Below, one piece after another: positions 6,855 to 10,078 of a stretch of DNA of 10,078 nt (the stretch's first letter is position 1; the number at the start of each line of letters is the position of its first letter). The DNA is from Deltaproteobacteria bacterium. Lineage in GTDB: Bacteria; Desulfobacterota; Desulfomonilia; UBA1062. Below the pieces are notes generated by a model that saw only the letters and a program-made list of their open reading frames with translations, did no database searches and had not been told where the DNA came from. Where the stretch lies: the NCBI GenBank assembly GCA_003643935.1, contig QMLJ01000018.1, positions 1-10,078 on the forward strand. The letters are read 5' to 3'. Both the position numbers and the translations under genes were made by a program.

Positions 6855-7948
6855 GCGTAGAATCTCCTGATGCTGTCTGCTATGTATTCCACCTCGTCCT
6901 GTTCCAGCCACTGGTTCATGGGTAGGCTCAGTATCTCGGCGGAGCGCTTCTCTGTATTTTCCAGATCCCTGTAAACACATGAATTCTTAAAGGGATCCAA
7001 CCTATGAAGTGGGACAGGATAGTGGATCATGGTTTCAATGCCTCTGTCTCTGAGGTATGACATAAGATTGTCCCTTTCACCAACTGCTGCCACGTATAGG
7101 TGATATGCATGCCTCGATCCATTGTCAAGCCTAGGACTTACCCTCCTCGCCTTTCCTAGTGCCTGGTCGTATTTCCTGGCAATACCTAGCCTTTTCTCTG
7201 TCCACCTATCCAGATAGCCTAACTTTACCCTGAGTACAGCTGCCTGTATCTCGTCAAGCCTTGAATTGTAGCCTACAACCGAATAATGATACCTGTCCTT
7301 CTGGCCGTAGTTCCTGAGCAAGAACAACCTTTCGTACAGAACCTTGTCATTTGTCACCACCATGCCTCCATCCCCGTAGCAGGAGAGGTTCTTGGTGGGA
7401 TAAAAGCTGAAGGCAGCGACATCACCAAGGCTACCTGCAGGTCTAGCCTTGTAGAGTGCGCCATGCGCCTGGCATGCATCCTCTACAACGAACAGTCCGT
7501 GCTTTGAGGCCACAAGCCTTATCTTGTCCATGTCAGCACACTGGCCATAAAGGTGTACTGGTATGATGGCCCTTGTTCTTTTTGTCACTGCATCCTCGAC
7601 ACGCTGGGAATCCATAAGAAAGGAATCCTTTTCAATGTCCACGAACACCGGTGTTGCGCCTGTGTACAGAATTGCAAGCGCCGTTGCTGCAAAGGTATTG
7701 GCTACTGTAATGACCTCGTCTCCCGGTCCAATACCCAAAGATTTAAGCGCAAGAAAAAGGGCATCTGTACCTGATGCCACGCCAAGGGCATACCTTGAGG
7801 AACAGTACTTGGCAAATGCCTTCTCAAAGGAATCAAGTTCCTGTCCTAGTATGTATCTGCCTGAGACAAGCACCCTATGAAAGGCTGCTTCTATCTCGCT
7901 GGATATCCTAGAGGCCTCTCTAGTGAAATCAAAGAACGGAATCCTCAT
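6851..7948 (-). CDS. DegT/DnrJ/EryC1/StrS family PLP-dependent sugar aminotransferase
   Basis: This 365-residue enzyme should convert a nucleotide-linked keto-sugar to an amino sugar using PLP and, typically, glutamate. It shows the family opening RIPFFDFTREAS, GVASGTDALFLAL (56-68), DEVITVANTFAATALAI (77-93), VEDACQAHGA (155-164), SFYPTKNLSCYGDGG (181-195) with the PLP-binding Lys at K186, and YNSRLDEIQAAVLRVKL. The NTFAATALAI and YNSRLDEIQAAVLRVKL segments resemble the 3-keto-sugar transaminases DesV/FdtB/QdtB more than the 4-keto-sugar type, so a 3-amino-3-deoxyhexose product is my preferred guess. ATG at 7948 has AGGGA (7955-7959) 6 nt upstream and gives the usual short N-terminus; an ATG at 7966 has no ribosome binding site. 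It overlaps the epimerase gene by 20 bp. No FdtA/QdtA-type 3,4-ketoisomerase is in the window. Confidence 0.93.
   Translation of the reverse strand: MRIPFFDFTREASRISSEIEAAFHRVLVSGRYILGQELDSFEKAFAKYCSSRYALGVASGTDALFLALKSLGIGPGDEVITVANTFAATALAILYTGATPVFVDIEKDSFLMDSQRVEDAVTKRTRAIIPVHLYGQCADMDKIRLVASKHGLFVVEDACQAHGALYKARPAGSLGDVAAFSFYPTKNLSCYGDGGMVVTNDKVLYERLFLLRNYGQKDRYHYSVVGYNSRLDEIQAAVLRVKLGYLDRWTEKRLGIARKYDQALGKARRVSPRLDNGSRHAYHLYVAAVGERDNLMSYLRDRGIETMIHYPVPLHRLDPFKNSCVYRDLENTEKRSAEILSLPMNQWLEQDEVEYIADSIRRFYA
6864..6868 (-). promoter_or_regulatory. Ribosome binding site (AGGAG) deciding the TTG start at 6854
   Basis: AGGAG on the minus strand lies 9 nt upstream of TTG (6854-6852), inside the last codons of the aminotransferase gene. 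The TTG overlaps the upstream TGA as TTGA. Together these fix the start of the WaaG-like glycosyltransferase 42 codons inside the longest open frame and suggest coupled translation of the two genes. Confidence 0.75.
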
Positions 7949-8966
7949 GGCCTGTCCCTGGGTCATGGGCCCAGTAATATTTCTTGTATTGCCTGTAAAA
8001 TTCCACGGTCTTTTTTATACCAACTTCCATGGATGTGCTTGGTGACCACCCTACGAGCTTCTTTATCTTGGTGATGTCCGCGTAATAATCACCTGGTTCT
8101 ACTTCGGCTCTTTCCTTCGTGAAATCGGTAAACCTGTAGGTACCTGAACCGGTCACCTTGACTATCTTCTCTGCAAGCTCCCTGAATGTAACAGGTATTC
8201 CAGTGCCCACGTTAAACACCTCACCGGCTGCATTCTTTGACATCACGGTCATAAGGAGACACTCTACAAGGTCCTCCACGTAAAGAAAATCCCTTCTTAT
8301 CATCCCATCGCCAAAAACGGGGATTGCATCATTATCCATGGCCTTCCTTATGAACCAGTTAAACACCCCGTACTCATCGTGCATCATCTGGTGTCTCGGC
8401 CCGTATGTATTTGTAATCCTGAGACATACTGCAGGTATGTTATATACATTGTTGTATACCAAGATCATCTTCTCTGCAGCAAGGTTTGTCACGGCATATA
8501 TCCCCTTAGGATTGGTTGGATGGTCCTCGTCTACCGGCAGTTTAACACTTGAGCCATACTCACCTCTCGTGCCGGAGTACACAACTATTGCATCCCTGTT
8601 ATTGTGCCTGAGTGCCTCCATGAGCACGAGTGTACCGTGGCAATTTATCTCCAGATCCTGTACAGGGTTCCTCATTGAATCCACGTGGTTTACCTGTCCT
8701 GCAAGGTGAAAGATTATATCACGGCCCTTTACCAAATAGTTCATGGAGAGGCGGTTCCTCACGTCACTGAAGTTTACCTTAACCCTGTCCTTTACTGGCT
8801 CTATGTTAAACAGGTTGCCTCCCTGCCTTGGAAGCATATTGTCCACTATGGTGACATTAGCTCCGAGCTCAACAAGCTTTATGCAGAGGTTAGAGCCTAT
8901 GAAACCTAGGCCTCCGGTGACAAGTATGTCCTTACCACGAAAAAAATCAGCGTAATCCACTCCCAT
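7929..8966 (-). CDS. NAD-dependent nucleotide-sugar epimerase/dehydratase (extended SDR)
   Basis: This protein of about 345 residues has the extended-SDR layout: Rossmann motif GGLGFIG (18-24), VDN with acidic D42 that fits NAD binding, HLAGQVNHVDSM (87-98), YSGTRGEYGSS (130-140) supplying the Ser/Thr region, RITNTYGPRH, PVFGDGMIRRDFLYVEDL and NVGTGIPVTF. These place it with UDP-glucose 4-epimerase/GDP- or dTDP-hexose dehydratase relatives that work on nucleotide sugars. The usual Y-x-x-x-K is Y157-A-V-T-N161, so the catalytic Lys position is Asn (codon AAC at 8494-8496). The start is uncertain: ATG 8966 is adopted. GTG at 8960 has AAGGG (8968-8972) at a better 7-nt spacing and removes two residues. 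An ATG at 9008 would overlap the upstream gene by 62 bp and lacks a ribosome binding site. Exact reaction unknown. Confidence 0.88.
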   Translation of the reverse strand: MGVDYADFFRGKDILVTGGLGFIGSNLCIKLVELGANVTIVDNMLPRQGGNLFNIEPVKDRVKVNFSDVRNRLSMNYLVKGRDIIFHLAGQVNHVDSMRNPVQDLEINCHGTLVLMEALRHNNRDAIVVYSGTRGEYGSSVKLPVDEDHPTNPKGIYAVTNLAAEKMILVYNNVYNIPAVCLRITNTYGPRHQMMHDEYGVFNWFIRKAMDNDAIPVFGDGMIRRDFLYVEDLVECLLMTVMSKNAAGEVFNVGTGIPVTFRELAEKIVKVTGSGTYRFTDFTKERAEVEPGDYYADITKIKKLVGWSPSTSMEVGIKKTVEFYRQYKKYYWAHDPGTGHEDSVL

Positions 8967-9726
8967 TCCCTTCTTTAAGTCCTTTTTCCAGCTCCCACAG
9001 CTTGGCATACTTTACAAAGACATAGTACATGGTGGATACGGCAATCACAAGGCCTGCCATGCCATCCATGAATCCCCTCTTTAGCACGTACTCCTTTATG
9101 AACCTGAGGCCCGGTCTGAACATAAGATCCAGCCAAGAAAATCTCTTTCCTTTTTTTCTCATGTCTATTGCAGCCTGTTCAGAGTACGTGTTAATGGTAT
9201 CTATCTGGTCTGCTATATCCCTGTAGTTGTAGTGATAGTAGAAATTTCTTAATTCACCTACCCTACCTTCCACTCTCACCTTTGCATGCAGATCTCCTTC
9301 GAACCTACCCCTTGACTTCTTGAATACCCTTATCTCGTAGTCAGGGACCCAGCCACCGTGCATTATCCACCTCCCCAGGTAAAATGTCCTCCTGTGGGCA
9401 ATGTAGGCGTCGTACACGTCACCTTCCTGCATGAGCCTATCCTGTATCTCCTGGCCGAGTTCCTTTGATATCTCCTCGTCTGCATCTACAAATATCACCC
9501 AGTCATTACTTGCCTTTGATATGCAATAGTTATACTGGTCCCTGAACCCAGGCCATTTCCTTTGTTCGAATTTATCGGTGTACCTCTTTACAATATCGGG
9601 TGTTGCATCCGTGCTAAAGGAATCCACAACGATTATCTCCTGAACCCATGGGGCAATACTTTTTAATGCCCTCTCCACGGTCCTATCGTTATTGAAGGTT
9701 ATCATGCATGCAGATATATCAACCAT
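8947..9726 (-). CDS. WaaE/KdtX-like family 2 glycosyltransferase, first gene of the operon
   Basis: This 259-residue GT2 protein belongs to the subgroup that includes the LPS-core beta-1,4-glucosyltransferase WaaE/KdtX. Visible motifs are ISACMITFNNDRTVERAL (4-21), EIIVVDSFSTDAT (30-42), FVDADEEIS (79-87) with the DAD metal-binding triad at 81-83, HGGWVPDYEIRVF and GRFEGDLHAKV. The C-terminal third has a basic amphipathic stretch, FRPGLRFIKEYVLKRGF, then a hydrophobic run (GMAGLVIAVSTMYYVFVKY). These are typical of the subgroup and suggest peripheral inner-membrane attachment. ATG at 9726 starts right at the first beta strand, but its ribosome binding site is poorly placed (AGGA 1 nt upstream, another AGG about 10 nt upstream). 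Upstream lies the heptamer-repeat region, so this is probably the first gene of the transcript. Acceptor and donor unknown. Confidence 0.9.
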   Translation of the reverse strand: MVDISACMITFNNDRTVERALKSIAPWVQEIIVVDSFSTDATPDIVKRYTDKFEQRKWPGFRDQYNYCISKASNDWVIFVDADEEISKELGQEIQDRLMQEGDVYDAYIAHRRTFYLGRWIMHGGWVPDYEIRVFKKSRGRFEGDLHAKVRVEGRVGELRNFYYHYNYRDIADQIDTINTYSEQAAIDMRKKGKRFSWLDLMFRPGLRFIKEYVLKRGFMDGMAGLVIAVSTMYYVFVKYAKLWELEKGLKEGNGSGLR

Positions 9727-9753
9727 GTCCTAAAATGCCTGTATTCATATTGT

Positions 9754-9774
9754 TCTGTCCGTGGTCCGTTGTCC
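9754..9774. repeat. Three tandem heptamers NNNGTCC
   Basis: Three consecutive 7-bp units (TCTGTCC, GTGGTCC, GTTGTCC) share the GTCC end. They lie 27 bp upstream of the first glycosyltransferase start and 15 bp from the larger AAGGTNN array, out of phase with it. They look like a second, separate heptamer family. A function is not evident. Confidence 0.6.
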
Positions 9775-9789
9775 TTGATAAATATAAAT

Positions 9790-9873
9790 GAGGTATAAGG
9801 TTTAAGGTACAAGGTCCAAGGTTTAAGGTACAAGGTATAAGGTTTAAGGTGCAAGGTATAAGGTAAAAGGTAA
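9790..9873. repeat. 12-unit heptamer tandem array, core AAGGTNN, 21-bp higher-order period
   Basis: Twelve units in unbroken 7-bp phase cover 84 bp. The first is GAGGTAT and the other eleven keep AAGGT exactly. Only the last two bases vary, and they do so in a three-unit cycle (AT, TT, AC; CC, TT, AC; AT, TT, GC; AT, AA, AA), giving a 21-bp super-repeat. The layout recalls the short tandemly repeated repetitive (STRR) heptamers described in heterocystous cyanobacteria, but nothing else here points to a cyanobacterium. It sits just upstream of the operon, so it is in the likely promoter/leader region. I see no convincing -35/-10 pair inside it. Possible roles include slippage-prone spacing control, protein binding, or none. 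Confidence 0.9.
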
Positions 9874-9939
9874 AATCGGTCTGTCTCACCCAACCTAAAT
9901 CCTCCTTCTGTAATTTAACAACCTTATTGAGTAACATAC

Positions 9940-9953
9940 AAGGTTTAAGGTAC
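9940..9953. repeat. Two further AAGGTNN heptamers, same orientation
   Basis: AAGGTTT and AAGGTAC lie 66 bp to the right of the main array, in the same orientation and in the same TT-then-AC order as in the array. They are probably a detached remnant of the same repeat, with the 66 bp between either inserted or diverged. Confidence 0.7.
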
Positions 9954-10003
9954 AGGGGAAAAAGATTAGTACCTGTTGCGACCCGTATCAGGCCTCCGGG
10001 TTT

Positions 10004-10037
10004 CCTTATACCTTGTACCCTATACCTTCCTATACCC
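10004..10037. repeat. Inverted heptamer copies facing the main array
   Basis: The units CCTTATA, CCTTGTA, CCCTATA and weaker followers are the reverse complement of the AAGGTNN family. The 16 bp at 10004-10019 are a perfect inverted copy of 9827-9842 (GGTACAAGGTATAAGG). The two arms could pair across about 160 bp, or they may simply record repeated insertion in both orientations. Confidence 0.75.
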
Positions 10038-10078
10038 TGCTTTTCCACGCACCTAACTCCTGGCGTCTTTCTTTTGCC

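Larger units (their letters stand above)
9702..9893 (-). other. 63-codon open frame through the heptamer array, possible leader peptide
   Basis: A TTG at 9893 has an excellent ribosome binding site, GGAGG (9901-9905), 7 nt upstream. The frame runs through the repeat array and stops 25 bp inside the first glycosyltransferase gene. Because 21 bp equals three heptamers and seven codons, the array translates as heptapeptides of the form KPYTLYL, four units with small variations, followed by a non-repetitive charged tail. I recognise no family. It may be an accident of a stop-free repeat, or a short leader whose translation feeds ribosomes to the poorly initiated glycosyltransferase start. Confidence that it is a real protein is low. 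Confidence 0.18.
9727..10078. other. Repeat-rich intergenic region upstream of the operon
   Basis: These 352 bp hold the heptamer repeats described separately and no conventional gene. A 109-codon minus-strand frame (9719-10048) exists only because the heptamers contain no stop codon in that direction. The operon promoter should lie here if transcription does not come from further right, but no clear sigma-70 type pair is visible. A TATATT at 9782-9787 (minus strand) is the best -10-like hexamer, without a good -35. No JUMPstart/ops element was found. The right edge (10041-10078) shows nothing recognisable. Confidence 0.6.

Noticed and set aside
6855..6980. N-terminal extension of the WaaG-like glycosyltransferase up to an ATG at 6980
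   Set aside because: The 42 extra residues lie wholly over the aminotransferase gene, resemble no glycosyltransferase N-terminus, and the TTG at 6854 has an ideal ribosome binding site.
9790..9873. CRISPR array
   Set aside because: Units are contiguous 7-mers without spacers, and no cas genes are present.
9981..10001. ACCCG ... CGGGT inverted repeat as a possible terminator or regulator hairpin
   Set aside because: Only 5 bp of stem with an 11-nt loop and no adequate T-run; likely chance.
9719..10048. 109-codon minus-strand open frame in the repeat region
   Set aside because: It starts at a GTG inside the inverted heptamers, has no clear ribosome binding site and stays open only because the heptamers lack stop codons on that strand. 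The competing frame starting at 9893 has the better start signal.
9727..10078. JUMPstart/ops element for RfaH-type antitermination upstream of the operon
   Set aside because: GGCGGTAG or its reverse complement is not found in the region.

Overview
The window is a piece of a bacterial surface-polysaccharide (O-antigen, capsule or exopolysaccharide type) biosynthesis locus. Eleven genes run on the minus strand from about 9726 down to 308 as one tightly packed probable operon. The tail of a twelfth gene, an FkbM-type methyltransferase, comes in from the left edge on the plus strand and converges on the operon end with 7 bp between the stop codons. The organism cannot be named from the sequence. 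Arg codons are often AGG and Ile codons often ATA/ATC, Shine-Dalgarno sequences are clear, and short heptamer repeats lie upstream. This would fit an uncultured Nitrospirota or Desulfobacterota-like bacterium, but that is a guess.

In transcription order the operon encodes: a WaaE/KdtX-like family 2 glycosyltransferase (8947-9726); an extended short-chain dehydrogenase / nucleotide-sugar epimerase (7929-8966); a DegT/DnrJ/EryC1-type PLP aminotransferase of the 3-keto-sugar class (6851-7948); a WaaG-like GT4 glycosyltransferase starting at TTG (5697-6854); four consecutive left-handed beta-helix (hexapeptide) acyltransferases (5060-5710, 4334-5011, 3768-4337, 3103-3771); a second GT4-like glycosyltransferase (2099-3106); and two related GT2 glycosyltransferases (1207-2097, 308-1201). 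Most junctions overlap by 4-20 bp (three ATGA, one TTGA) or are nearly abutting. The only real gap is 48 bp, between the first and second acyltransferase.

A plausible joint role is as follows. The epimerase/dehydratase and aminotransferase help make a nucleotide-activated amino sugar, one or more acyltransferases acylate it or the growing glycan, and the five glycosyltransferases assemble the repeat unit. No flippase, polymerase, chain-length regulator or initiating phosphoglycosyltransferase lies in the window, so this is only part of the locus.

The last ~350 bp (9727-10078) hold no convincing conventional gene. They carry a strictly 7-bp-periodic array (12 heptamers, core AAGGTNN, with a 21-bp higher-order period), a small second heptamer family (NNNGTCC x3), and inverted copies of the first family near the right edge. 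A 63-codon reading frame with a strong ribosome binding site runs through the array into the first glycosyltransferase. I see no defence system, CRISPR array, mobile-element gene or RNA gene. The items most worth a second look are the four-acyltransferase block, the Lys-to-Asn change at the SDR active site, and the coding-compatible heptamer array.
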